Source of the DNA: Rhinopithecus roxellana | Lineage: Eukaryota; Chordata; Mammalia; Primates; Cercopithecidae | Direction: 5' to 3' | Assembly: GCF_007565055.1 (NCBI RefSeq) | Contig: NC_044563.1 | Coordinates: forward strand, 98,851,489-98,915,488 | Length of the DNA stretch: 64,000 nt | Shown: positions 23,982 to 34,071 of the stretch, piece after piece | How the letters are laid out: each line of letters starts with the position of its first letter | Numbering within the stretch: position 1 is the first letter of the stretch | Position numbers and translations under genes: made by a program | Notes under the pieces: generated by a model | Told to the model about the DNA's origin: nothing | The model's database searches: none | Seen by the model: the letters and a program-made list of their open reading frames with translations, nothing else

Positions 23982-24036
23982 ATGATAGACCCCAGTGTGT
24001 GATGTTCCCCTTCCCGAGTCCAAGTGATCTCATTGT

Positions 24037-27000
24037 TCAGTTCCCACCTATGAGTGAGAACATGCGGTGTTTGGTTTTCTCTTCTTGTGATAGTTTGCTA
24101 AGAATGATGGTTTCCAGCTGCATCCATGTCCCTACAAAGGACGCAAACTCATCCTTTTTTATGGCTGCATAGTATTCCATGGTGTATATGTGCCACATTT
24201 TCTTAATCCAGTCTGTCACAGATGGACATTTGGGTTGAATCCAAGTCTTTGCTATTGTGAATAGTGCCGCAATAAACATACGTGTACATGTGTCTTTGTA
24301 GTAGACTAATTTATAATCCTTTGGGTATATACCCAGTAGTGGGATGGCTGGGTCATATGGTACATCTAGTTCTAGATCCTTGAGGAATTGCCATACTGTT
24401 TTCCATAATGGTTGAACTAGTTTACAATCCCACCAACAGTGTAAAAGTGTTCCTATTTCTCCACATCCTCTCCAACACCTGTTGTTTCCTGACTTCTTAA
24501 TGATTGCCATTCTAACTGGTGTGAGATGGTATCTCATTGTGGTTTTGATTTGCATTTCTCTGATGGCCAGTGATGATGAGCATTTTTTCATGTGTCTGTT
24601 GGCTGTATGAATATCTTCTTTTGAGAAATGTCTGTTCATATCCTTTCCCCACTTTTTGATGGGGTTGTTTGTTTTTTTCTCGTATATTTGTTTGAGTTCT
24701 TTGTAGATTCTGGATATTAGCCCTTTGTCAGATGAGTAGGTTGCAAAAATTTTCTCCCATTCTGTAGGTTGCCTGTTCACTCTGATGGTAGTTTCTTTTG
24801 CTGTGCAAAAGCTCTTTAGTTTAATTAGATCCCATTTGTCAATTATGGCTTTTGCTGCCGTTGCTTTTAGTGTTTTAGACATGAAGTCCTTGCCCATGCC
24901 TATGTCCTGAATGGTACTACCTAGATTTTCTTCTAGGGTTTTTATGGTATTAGGTCTAACATTTAAGTCTCTAATCCATCTTGAATTAATCTTCGTATAA
25001 GGGGTAAGGAAAGGATCCAGTTTCAGCTTTCTACTTATGGCTAGCCAATTTTCCCAGCACCATTTATTAAATAGGGAATCCTTTCCCCATTTCTTGTTTC
25101 TCTCAGGTTTGTCAAAGATCAGATGGCTGTAGATGTGCGGTATTATTTCTGAGGACTCTGTTCTGTTCCATTGGTCTATATCTCTGTTTTGGTACCAGTA
25201 CCATGCTGTTTTGGTTACTGTAGCCTTGTAGTATAGTTTGAAGTCAGGTAGCGTGACGCCTCCAGCTTTGTCCTTTTGACTTAGGATTGTCTTGGCAATG
25301 CGGGCTCTTTTTTGGTTCCATATGAACTTTAAAGCCGTTTTTTCCAATTCCGTGAAGAAAGTCATTGGTAGCTTGATGGGGATGGCATTGAATCTATAAA
25401 TAACCTTGGGGAGTATGGCCATTTTCACAATATTGATTCTTCCTATCCATGAGCATGGTATGTTCTTCCATTTGTTTGTGTCCTCTTTGATTTCACTGAG
25501 CAGTGGTTTGTAGTTCTCCTTGAAGAGGTCCTTTACATCCCTTGTAAGCTGGATTCCTAGGTATTTTATTCTCTTTGAAGCAATTGTGAATGGAAGTTCA
25601 TTCCTGATTTGGCTCTCTGCTTGCCTGTTGCTGGTGTATAAGAATGCTTGTGATTTTTGCACATTAATTTTGTATCCTGAGACTTTGCTGAAGTTGCTTA
25701 TCAGCTTAAGGAGATTTTGGGCTGAGACGATGGGGTTTTCTAAATATACAATCATGTCATCTGCAAACAGGGACAATTTGACTTCTTCTTTTCCTAACTG
25801 GATACCCTTGATTTCTTTCTCTTGCCTGATTGCCCTAGCCAGAACTTCCAACACTATGTTGAATAGGAGTGGTGAGAGAGGGCATCCCTGTCTTGTGCCA
25901 GTTTTCAAAGGGAATTTTTCCAGTTTTTGCCCATTCAGTATGATATTAGCTGTGGGTTTGTCATAAATAGCTCTTATTATTTTGAGGTACGTTCCATCAA
26001 TACCGAATTTATTGAGCGTTTTTAGCATGAAGGGCTGTTGAATTTTGTCAAAAGCCTTTTCTGCATCTATTGAGACAATCATGTGGTTCTTGTCTTTGGT
26101 TCTGTTTATATGCTGGATTACGTTTATTGATTTGCGAATGTTGAACCAGCCTTGCATCCCAGGGATGAAGCCCACTTGATCATGGTGGATAAGCTTTTTG
26201 ATGTGCTGCTGAATCCGGTTTGCCAGTATTTTATTGAGGATTTTTGCATCAATGTTCATCAGGGATATTGGTCTAAAATTCTCTTTTTTTGTTGTGTCTC
26301 TGCCAGGCTTTGGTATCAGGATGATGTTGGCCTCATAAAATGAGTTAGGGAGGATTCCCTCTTTTTCTATTGATTGGAATAGTTTCAGAAGGAATGGTAC
26401 CAGCTCCTCCTTGTACCTCTGGTAGAATTCAGCTGTGAATCCATCTGGTCCTGGACTTTTTTTGGTGGGTAGGCTATTAATTGTTGCCTCAATTTCAGAG
26501 CCTGCTATTGGTCTATTCAGGGATTCAACTTCTTCCTGGTTTAGCCTTGGGAGAGTGTAAGTGTCCAGGAAATTATCCATTTCTTCTAGATTTTCTAGTT
26601 GATTTGCGTAGAGGCGTTTATAGTATTCTCTGATGGTAGTTTGTATTTCTGTGGGGTCAGTGGTGATATCCCCTTTATCATTTTTTATTGCATCTATTTG
26701 ATTCCTCTCTCTTTTTTTCTTTATTAGCCTTGCTAGCGGTCTGTCAATTTTGTTGATCTTTTCAAAAAACCAACTCCTGGATTCATTGATTTTTTGGAGG
26801 GTTTTTTGTGTCTCTATCTCCTTCAGTTCTGCTCTGATCTTAGTTATTTCTTGCCTTCTGCTAGCTTTTGAATGTGATTGCTCTTGCCTCTCTAGTTCTT
26901 TTAATTGTGATGTTAGAGTGTCAATTTTAGATCTTTCCTGCTTTCTCTTGTGGGCATTTAGTGCTATAAATTTCCCTCTACACACTGCTTTAAATGTGTC

Positions 27001-27864
27001 CCAGAGATTCTGGTATGTTGTATCTTTGTTCTCATTGGTTTCAAAGAACATCTTTATTTCCGCTTTCATTTCGTTATGTACCCAGTAGTCATTCAGGAGC
27101 AGGTTGTTCAGTTTCCATGTAGTTGAGCGGTTTTGATTGAGTTTCTTAGTCCTGAGTTCTAGTTTGATTGCACTGTGGTCTGAGAGACAGTTTGTTATAA
27201 TTTCTGTTCTTTTACATTTGCTGAGGAGTACTTTACTTCCAATTATGTGGTCAATTTTGGAATAAGTGCGATGTGGTGCTGAGAAGAATGTATATTCTGT
27301 TGATTTGGGGTGGAGAGTTCTATAGATGTCTATTAGGTCCGCTTGGTGCAGAGATGAGTTCAATTCCTGGATATCCTTGTTAACTTTCTGTCTCGTTGAT
27401 CTGTCTAATGTTGACAGCGGAGTGTTGAAGTCCCCCATTATTATTGTATGGGAGTCTAAGTCTCTTTGTAAGTCTCTAAGGACTTGCTTTATGAATCTGG
27501 GTGCTCCTGTATTGGGTGTATATATATTTAGGAGAGTTAGCTCTTCCTGTTGAATTGATCCCTTTACCATTATGTAATGGCCTTCTTTGTCTCTTTTGAT
27601 CTTTGATGGTTTAAAGTCTGTTTTATCAGAGACTAGGATTGCAACCCCTGCTTTTTTTTGTTCTCCATTTGCTTGGTAGATCTTCCTCCATCCCTTTATT
27701 TTGAGCCTATGTATGTCTCTGCATGTGAGATGGGTCTCCTGAATACAGCAGACTGATGGGTCTTGACTCTTTATCCAGTTTGCCAGTCTGTGTCTTTTAA
27801 TTGGAGCATTTAGTCCATTAACATTTAAGGTTAATATTGTTATGTGTGAACTTGATCCTCCCAT
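24037..27864 (-). CDS. L1 ORF2 protein: endonuclease and reverse transcriptase, intact
   Basis: 1275 codons, the same length as the human protein, with no stop or frameshift. ORF2p nicks genomic DNA and reverse-transcribes L1 RNA at the nick (target-primed reverse transcription). The N-terminal AP-like endonuclease has the expected catalytic positions: N14, E43 (QETH), D145 and N147 (MGDFNTP), T192, D205 (SKIDH) and H230 (LSDHSA). The reverse transcriptase follows, with SIDAEKAFDK and the FADD box near residue 700 (LSLFADDMIVYLE). The C-terminal cysteine-rich segment (CWRGCGEIGTLLHCWWDC) is complete. It starts 63 nt after the ORF1 stop, the spacing known from human L1, where ORF2 is translated by unconventional reinitiation. 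Everything needed for activity appears present. Only an assay would prove competence. Confidence 0.97.
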   Translation of the reverse strand: MGGSSSHITILTLNVNGLNAPIKRHRLANWIKSQDPSVCCIQETHLTCRDIHRLKIKGWRKIYQANGEQKKAGVAILVSDKTDFKPSKIKRDKEGHYIMVKGSIQQEELTLLNIYTPNTGAPRFIKQVLRDLQRDLDSHTIIMGDFNTPLSTLDRSTRQKVNKDIQELNSSLHQADLIDIYRTLHPKSTEYTFFSAPHRTYSKIDHIIGSKVLLSKCKRTEIITNCLSDHSAIKLELRTKKLNQNRSTTWKLNNLLLNDYWVHNEMKAEIKMFFETNENKDTTYQNLWDTFKAVCRGKFIALNAHKRKQERSKIDTLTSQLKELERQEQSHSKASRRQEITKIRAELKEIETQKTLQKINESRSWFFEKINKIDRPLARLIKKKRERNQIDAIKNDKGDITTDPTEIQTTIREYYKRLYANQLENLEEMDNFLDTYTLPRLNQEEVESLNRPIAGSEIEATINSLPTKKSPGPDGFTAEFYQRYKEELVPFLLKLFQSIEKEGILPNSFYEANIILIPKPGRDTTKKENFRPISLMNIDAKILNKILANRIQQHIKKLIHHDQVGFIPGMQGWFNIRKSINVIQHINRTKDKNHMIVSIDAEKAFDKIQQPFMLKTLNKFGIDGTYLKIIRAIYDKPTANIILNGQKLEKFPLKTGTRQGCPLSPLLFNIVLEVLARAIRQEKEIKGIQLGKEEVKLSLFADDMIVYLENPIVSAQNLLKLISNFSKVSGYKINVQKSQAFLYTSNRQAESQIRNELPFTIASKRIKYLGIQLTRDVKDLFKENYKPLLSEIKEDTNKWKNIPCSWIGRINIVKMAILPKVIYRFNAIPIKLPMTFFTELEKTALKFIWNQKRARIAKTILSQKDKAGGVTLPDFKLYYKATVTKTAWYWYQNRDIDQWNRTESSEIIPHIYSHLIFDKPERNKKWGKDSLFNKWCWENWLAISRKLKLDPFLTPYTKINSRWIRDLNVRPNTIKTLEENLGSTIQDIGMGKDFMSKTLKATAAKAIIDKWDLIKLKSFCTAKETTIRVNRQPTEWEKIFATYSSDKGLISRIYKELKQIYEKKTNNPIKKWGKDMNRHFSKEDIHTANRHMKKCSSSLAIREMQIKTTMRYHLTPVRMAIIKKSGNNRCWRGCGEIGTLLHCWWDCKLVQPLWKTVWQFLKDLELDVPYDPAIPLLGIYPKDYKLVYYKDTCTRMFIAALFTIAKTWIQPKCPSVTDWIKKMWHIYTMEYYAAIKKDEFASFVGTWMQLETIILSKLSQEEKTKHRMFSLIGGN

Positions 27865-27927
27865 TATGATATTAACTGGTTATTTTGCTCGTTAGTTGAT
27901 GCAGTTTCTTCCTAGCCTCGATGGTCT

Positions 27928-28944
27928 TTACATTTTGCCAAGTTTTTGCGATGGCTGGTACCGGTTGTTCCTTTCCATGTTTAGGGCTTCCTTCAGGGTC
28001 TCTTGTAAGGCAGGCCTGGTGGTGACAAAATCTCTAAGCATTTGCTTATCTGTAAAGGATTTTATTTCTCCTTCACTGATGAAACTTAGTTTGGCTGGAT
28101 ATGAAATTCTGGGTTGAAAATTCTTTTCTTTAAGAACGTTGAATATTGGCCCCCACTCTCTTCTGGCTTGTAGAGTTTCTGCCGAGAGATCTGCTGTTAG
28201 TCTGATGGGCTTCCCTTTGTGGGTGACCCGACCTTTCTCTCTGGCTGCCCTTAAGATTTTTTCCTTCATTTCAACTTTGGTGAATCTGGCAATTATGTGT
28301 CTTGGAGTTGCTCTTCTGGAGGAGTATCTTTGTGGCGTTCTCTGTATTTCCTGAATTTGAATGTTGTCCTGCCCTACTAGGTTGGGGAAGTTCTCCTGGA
28401 TGATATCCTGAAGAGTGTTTTCCAACTTGGTTCCATTTTCCCCCTCACTTTCAGGCACCCCAATCAGACGTAGATTTGGTCTTTTTACGTAATCCCATAC
28501 TTCTTGCAGGCTTTGCTCATTTCTTTTTCTTCTTTTTTCTTTTGGTTTCTCTTCTCGCTTCATTTCATTCATTTGATCTTCAATCGCTGATACTCTTTCT
28601 TCCAGTTGATCGAGTCGGTTACTGAAGCTTGTGCATTTGTCACGTATTTCTCGTGTCATGGTTTTCATCTCTGTCATTTCGTTTATGATCTTCTCTGCAT
28701 TAATGAGTCTAGCTGTCAATTCTTCCACTCTTTTTTCAAGATTTTTAGTTTCTTTGCGCTGGGTACGTAATTCCTCCTTTAGCTCTGATAAGTTTGATGG
28801 ACTGAAGCCTTCTTCTCTCCTCTCGTCCAAGTCATTCTCTGACCAGCTTTGATCCGTTGCTGGTGATGGGCTGCGCTCCTTTGCAGGGGGAGATGCGCTC
28901 TTATTTTTTGAATTTCCAGCTTTTCTGCCCTGCTTCTTCCCCAT
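27928..28944 (-). CDS. L1 ORF1 protein: RNA-binding trimeric chaperone, intact
   Basis: 338 codons, the same length as human ORF1p, uninterrupted. ORF1p coats L1 RNA in cis as a trimer and acts as a nucleic-acid chaperone. Visible parts: a basic N terminus (MGKKQGRKAGNSKNK) with SP motifs; a coiled coil at about residues 50-150 rich in E, K, L and R, whose sequence is quite unlike the human L1Hs coil; an RRM at about 157-250 (RPNLRLIGVPESEGENGTKLEN, then RRATPRHIIARFTKVEMKEK); and a C-terminal domain (LSAETLQARREWGPIF, ISYPAKLSFISEGEI). The fast-changing coiled coil beside a conserved RRM and C-terminal domain is the known pattern of L1 evolution, and fits a lineage other than human L1Hs. Confidence 0.97.
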   Translation of the reverse strand: MGKKQGRKAGNSKNKSASPPAKERSPSPATDQSWSENDLDERREEGFSPSNLSELKEELRTQRKETKNLEKRVEELTARLINAEKIINEMTEMKTMTREIRDKCTSFSNRLDQLEERVSAIEDQMNEMKREEKPKEKRRKRNEQSLQEVWDYVKRPNLRLIGVPESEGENGTKLENTLQDIIQENFPNLVGQDNIQIQEIQRTPQRYSSRRATPRHIIARFTKVEMKEKILRAAREKGRVTHKGKPIRLTADLSAETLQARREWGPIFNVLKEKNFQPRISYPAKLSFISEGEIKSFTDKQMLRDFVTTRPALQETLKEALNMERNNRYQPSQKLGKM

Positions 28945-29979
28945 CTTTGTGGTTTTATCTGTCTCTGGTCTTTGATGGTGGTGACGAACTGATGGGGTTT
29001 TGGTATAGGTGTCCTTCCTGTTTGATAGTTTTCCTTCTGACAGTCAGAAGGACTCTCTGTTGGTCTGTTGGAGATTGCTTGAGGTCCACTCCAGACCCTG
29101 TTTTCCTGGGTATCAGCAGCAGAGGTTGCCGAAGATAGAATATTGCTGAACAGCGAGTGTACCTGTCTGATTCTTCCTTTGGAAGTGTCCTCTCAGGGGT
29201 GTACTCCACCCTGTGAGGTGTGGGGTGTCAGACTGCCCCTAGTGGGGGATTTCTCCCAGCTAGGCTACTCAGGGGTCAGGGACACACCTGAGCAGGCAGT
29301 CTGTCCGTTCTCAGATCTCAACCTCCGCGTTGGGAGATCCGCGGCTCTCCCCAAAGCTGTCAGACAGAGTCGTTGGCGTCTGCACCGGCTCCCGCTACTT
29401 CCCCTGTTGGTCTTCAGCTGTGCGCTGTCCCCAGAGGTGGAGACTACAGAGACAGGCAGGCTTCCTTGAGCTGCTGTGAGCTCCACCCAGTTCGAGCTTC
29501 CCAGCGGCTTTGTTTACCTACTTAAGCCTCAGCAATGGCGGGCGCCCCTCCCCCAGCCTCGCTGCTGCCTTGCGGATAGATCGCGGCAGACTGCTGTGTT
29601 AGCAGTGAGGGAGGCTTCGTGGGCGTGGGACCCTCCCGGCCAGGTGTGGGATATATTCTCCTGGAATGCCTGTATGCTTACAGCGCAGTATTGGGGTGGG
29701 AGTTACCCGATTTTCCAGGTGTTGTGTGTCTCAGTTCCCCTGGCTAGGAAAACGGATCCCCTTCCCCCTTGCGCTTCCAGGTGAGGCGATGCCTCGCCCT
29801 GCTTCAGCTCTCGCTGGTCAGGCTGCAGCAGCTGACCAGCACCAATTGTCCGGCACTCCCTAGTGAGATGACCCCAGTACCTCAGTTGAAAATGCAGAAA
29901 TCACCGGTCTTCTGTGTCGCTCGCGCTGGGAGTTGGAGACTGGAGTTGTTCCTATTCGGCCATCTTGCTCCGCCCCCCC
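28945..29979 (-). promoter_or_regulatory. L1 5'UTR with internal promoter and YY1 site
   Basis: About 1035 nt upstream of ORF1, the most CpG-rich stretch of the window. In L1 sense it begins with a run of G, then 'cggagcaagatggccgaata'; the YY1-type core 'caagatggccg' lies at 29957-29967 (- strand), as in the human L1 promoter. In human L1 this region also holds an antisense promoter. Here that would fire on the + strand, along CNTN5. A + frame of 102 codons at 29476-29784 overlies the zone where human ORF0 lies, but I cannot call it ORF0. Confidence 0.85.
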
Positions 29980-29997
29980 CAGCTGCCCACATTTCTT
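29980..29997. repeat. L1 target-site duplication, right copy
   Basis: Identical to 23748-23765. Confidence 0.92.
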
Positions 29998-30280
29998 AGC
30001 TTCCGATCTTTTTCTTCCATCTTAAAAGCTAGCATAGCCTCTCTCTGACTTTGGTTCCACCATCATATCTCTCCTTCTGACTCTTCTGCCTTCCCCTTCT
30101 ACTTTTGAGGGCCCTTTTAATTACATTGGGTTCACTTGGATAATCTAGTAGAATATCTTCATTATAAGGTCAGCTGATTAACAGCCTTAGTTACAAATTC
30201 AATTTTAATTCCTTTTTTCATGTGGCCTAACATAGTCAAAGATTTCAGGATTCGAATGTGGACAACTTTGAATTCTTTTG
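29998..30280. mobile_element. Ancient interspersed repeat, right half, after the L1
   Basis: 'agcttccgatctttttcttcc', 'ttttgagggcccttttaattac', 'ataaggtcagctgattaacag' and 'catgtggcctaacatagtc' continue the element interrupted at 23747, showing that the L1 landed inside it. Confidence 0.6.
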
Positions 30281-30369
30281 CCTACAACCTGGAAAAACAG
30301 GAAACAACCCAAGATGTGCCAGACATGGTATACATGAGACAAAAGGCAGGAAGTGTTCTACATAAAACT

Positions 30370-30610
30370 GGTCAGGCGCAGTGGCTCATGCCAGTAATCC
30401 CAGCTCTTTGGGAGGCTGAGGCAGGCAGATTACCTGAGGTTGGGAGTTCCAGACCAGCCTGACCAACACGGAGAAACCCCGTCTCCACTAAAAATACAAA
30501 AATTTGGCATGGTGGCACATGCCACTAATCCCAGTTACTCGAGAGGCTGAGGCAGGAGAGTCTCTTGAAACCAGGAGGCGGAGGTTGTGGTGAGCCGAGA
30601 ACACACCACA
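30370..30610 (+). mobile_element. Alu copy 1 of a tandem duplication, 3' end missing
   Basis: Starts 'ggtcaggcgcagtggctca' and ends near 'gagccgagaacacaccaca', where the duplicated flank begins. The poly-A tail is lost at the junction. Confidence 0.92.
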
Positions 30611-30644
30611 GAGACAAAAGGCAAAAAGTATTCTGCATCAAACT

Positions 30645-30943
30645 GGCCAGGCCCCAGTGTTGGTGGCTCATTCCAGTAATCCCAGCTCTTTGCGAGGCCG
30701 AGGTGGGCAGATTACCTGAGGTCGGGAGTTCGAGACCAGCCTGACCAACATTGAGAAACCCCCGTCTCTACTAAAAATACAAAAAATTAGGCATGGTGGT
30801 GCATGCCTGTAATCCCAGCTACTCAGGAAGCTGAGGCAGGAGAGTCACTTGAAACCAGGAGGCGTAGGTTGTGGGGAGCCAGAACGCACCATTGCACTCC
30901 GGCCTGGGCAACAAGAACAAAACTCCGTCTCAAAAAAAAAAAA
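30645..30943 (+). mobile_element. Alu copy 2 of a tandem duplication, complete
   Basis: Shares unusual variants with copy 1 ('ccagtaatcccagctctttg', 'gaaaccaggaggcg'), confirming duplication rather than two insertions. It retains an A13 tail. Confidence 0.93.
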
Positions 30944-31029
30944 AGTATTCTACATAAAACAATCAGTGAACAAAGCATTGTATAAGAAAATATGCAACAA
31001 TAACAATAATTATAAACAGAGCTTAAGCC

Positions 31030-31235
31030 ACCATTTGTTGAAAATTTATTGTATGCCATTCACTGTGCTTAGTGCTTTTTAGTTTTCAAAACAACTTGTA
31101 AAGATAAGCCATCCTCATTTTGTATTGATAAAGATAAACAGGCTAAGGCTTGGCCAAGGTTTCCTGGGTAACAAGTAGGCAAATTGGATTTAAGCTTAGG
31201 TTTCTGATTTCAAAGGCTGTGCTGCATTTCGCAAA
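31030..31235 (-). mobile_element. MIR, antisense
   Basis: 'aaatttattgtatgccattcactgtgctta', 'agcttaggtttctgatttcaa' and 'ggctgtgctgcatt' in antisense MIR order. Confidence 0.65.
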
Positions 31236-34037
31236 CTATTCATATAGTAAAGTAGAGTTTAGAACAAATGATTTCAAGTAAGTTCACAGCATTGAAGAGT
31301 GCAACCAGCATGTTGTTCACAGGAATATGCTGAAAGAGGTGAAAAGGAAGTGAATGGAAGTAGGAAGTGGTAAACTGAATGGTGTGTAGTAAAAAAGATT
31401 GACCATTGGAGACTGTTGGAGTTTGTGCTGGGAAGTCAGGGAGATAAATACTGTTAGGAAAAGTGAGGAGTTTTGGCTGGTCAGTAATCTCTTACGTCTG
31501 CCCATTCATCAACAAATAAGAGGGGACATATATAGGTTTTTAAATGATGAAACCATGTTTTAGGTACGTTAGTCTGACATCAGTGGGAAGAATGGGAAAG
31601 AAGAGAAGTAGAACAAGTTTTAAAACGCTGACAGGCAATAGCAGTGATTTCAAACTCCAAGTAAGTTGGAACGTTCAGACCCAAGCTCTTGTGACTGGTA
31701 ATCACCCCTACAGCGCCTTCTGATTGAACCCACTTATATTTATCAACATCTCAAACTTAATCTTTAAGGAAAAAAACTCATTTTACCTAATAAAACATTA
31801 TGTTTCGGATAACTTGAAAAGGATCATTTCCTCCATAGTTTTTTGTTAGGTTTAGGTCTTTTAATGTTTCTAACTGTTCTCACATCCGTTTTCATACCTG
31901 GGCCTGTGAATTTGGTGAGGCATATGGGCTCACATGGGATACAGAGAGGAAATTAAAAACTCCAAGAAATCGTGAATTGTCAAAATCAAGAGTAACAATT
32001 TCAGTCCAGAACTCATTTCAAAGATATGGCCCTTTGTTTATAGATCTTGGGTAGTAGACAAATACAAATGAAATTTAACACTTTGAATATATCTTACATT
32101 AAAGACACCCTACGTTTTGTTTATGAAACTGGTATAATTTTAAATTCAGATTATTTAAGAATTTTGGCAAACATGCAAATGACCTCTTCAATCCACTGCC
32201 TAAATCTCCTTTCCATCACCCAAACGGCAGTCATAGTCACTTCTACTTCCGCTGTGTATTGTAAATATATAGTTGAAACATACTCATTTCTTCAGATTAC
32301 ACAGCAGAAAACACAATTACCAGCTGCAGCTTTCTGACGGCCAAAATGTGAAGAATTGATAATATATGATCAATTCATCTGGATCGAGCAGAGTGCTGCT
32401 TAGTATATGACATGTTGCTTTTCACAGATGTTATCTCTGTTCAATTTGCTTCTGCATTTAAGATACTAAATTGAAATCTATGTGGCAAAGATGATTAGAA
32501 AAAGGTAACTCCTCCCTTAGGGATCTATTTTAAAATGTCCCAATTAAAATTTTTCAGAAAGTTTTGAGCAGTTTTAGCCTCCTGGCTGATGCAATATATT
32601 GAGTAGCACTGTTAGCTTAAGGATGCTATCTGGAAATGGAAATGCTGATTTACCCTTCCCCCCTGCCATGCCACCTAATTGAAAGGCACCACTCTCAGTG
32701 GTAGGCACACTAATACATGGTTTTGCCAGTGGAACTTGGGAATAGCATTATAAATGTGTTGTGATTGGGGATATATGCTGTGCCTATATTTGGAAAGAGG
32801 AAAACATTTAATGGCTCTATAAACAAATTTGATTGCACAAAGGTAGCATGAAGAAGAAAGGTGTGATTTTTTTTTTAACTGAAAGCAAAAAGTATACTCA
32901 TTTTACCTCCAAGTCCATAATTCTTCTGTGGGAGTGTGAAGATAATTTTGTCCAAGGAAAAAGCAATGGTTTCCAAACAGCCAGCGTCAATTCACTCTTC
33001 CACTCCTTCCACGTTCAACCCCACTATACCATCAATATATTTGACAATAATATCTAAATAATAGCGAGGAAACTTTTCTGTTAGAGTAGACTATGTATGG
33101 ATACAAATGTCATTTTTATGTCATAACTAGACATAAAATATAAACTGATATATTATTTATACATAATGACAAGATCGCAAATATGTCTTTTGTTACTGTG
33201 TAAGCCAACCAAACTAACAATTTCAATTATAAGTTTAGTCAGAAGTAAACATTCTACCATCAAGTGTTTAGACATAGACCTCTGGGTCAGAAAATTAAAT
33301 TTGCATTTAAAATAGCGGTGTTTTCCCTAGCTTTTCTTTGTAATTATGGATAATTTGAAAGCTGCCTTAGGAATTAAAAAGGCAGTGATCCCACCAAAAC
33401 CTTCATCATATTTCCCCTCTCCTTAAAGTATGAAAACAGAAGTGAGTTATATGTTAATCTCATATACCTTTGGAATAAATTTAATGGCTTTGTTATATTT
33501 GAGAGGTTTTATCTGGTTTCTCAGGCTTTTCAGTATCATAGCAATAACATACATTGGAAGTGAGTACATTTATAGGCATTATTTAGGTTCCAAATGGCCA
33601 ACTGTATTTCTTGGGAGGCCTGACCTAACTATAGTTAGAACTAGCATATATTGCCTTAAAAACCTGGGAACACTGGGTGAAATACCTAATTTCTTTGTAA
33701 GTAGCAATTTACTAATAATAGAATCAAGCCAATCTTAGTTACTGAATTTAAGAAACTACCAAATTTCACAGTTACATGTCATTACTATTATTGATCCCCT
33801 GAGAGCAGAACTAAGGGGAATATAATCACTAAGTCCCAGATAATAAAATAAGTTCTTGCAGAAAATATGACCACAAAAGAGAAGAGTTTTCAATGTATAG
33901 AAAAATATTAAGCTAAATTTATAAACTAGTAGACATTTAAATAATCAGAGCTCTGCAATTTGTTAATGAGCAGCAAAGACTGATTAAGGTACATACACTG
34001 GTTAATATAATCATTATTCAGATGATCTTAATTGATC
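31236..34037. other. Intron, no recognised element
   Basis: 2.8 kb of AT-rich sequence. A few frames of 60-100 codons are open (for example 32047-32337 and 33430-33738, both +), but none shows a domain or an intact gene structure. Confidence 0.5.
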
Positions 34038-34071
34038 TTAAACAATCCAGAGCCTAATCTGGATTGTTTAA
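34038..34071. repeat. Perfect hairpin, 14-bp arms, 6-nt loop
   Basis: 'ttaaacaatccaga' (34038-34051), loop 'gcctaa', then the exact reverse complement 'tctggattgtttaa' (34058-34071). Confidence 0.9.

Larger units (their letters stand above)
23766..29979 (-). mobile_element. Full-length L1 retrotransposon with both ORFs intact
   Basis: A 6.2-kb non-LTR retrotransposon, antisense to CNTN5. Order on the minus strand: 5'UTR (29979-28945), ORF1 (28944-27928), 63-nt spacer, ORF2 (27864-24037), 3'UTR of 230 nt, and a tail of 41 A interrupted by one G. The two 18-bp flanks (23748-23765, 29980-29997) are identical. The first-strand nick, in L1 sense, lies at CT/AAGAAA, close to the L1 endonuclease preference TT/AAAA. 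Perfect flanks, an A tail and two open frames indicate a young, Old World monkey-lineage insertion. It sits inside an older repeat. Whether it is active or transcribed cannot be told from sequence. Confidence 0.97.
30336..30960 (+). repeat. Tandem duplication of a 275-bp Alu-plus-flank unit
   Basis: The sequence 'gagacaaaaggca' followed by the Alu target site occurs at 30336 and again at 30611. The target-site sequence (agtattctacataaaac) appears three times: 30352-30368, 30627-30643 and 30944-30960. The first Alu copy stops in its right monomer, where it is joined to flank sequence. Confidence 0.9.

Noticed and set aside
23722..23985. Poly-phenylalanine frame
   Set aside because: A translation of the reversed L1 poly-A tail and 3'UTR.
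25520..28852. Several + strand frames of 63-148 codons across the intact L1
   Set aside because: They run antisense to ORF2 and ORF1 and have no homology beyond that overlap.
29476..29784. 102-codon + frame in the L1 5'UTR as a possible ORF0
   Set aside because: The location fits, but I cannot match the sequence to ORF0 and there is no splice evidence, so it is kept only as a note under the 5'UTR.
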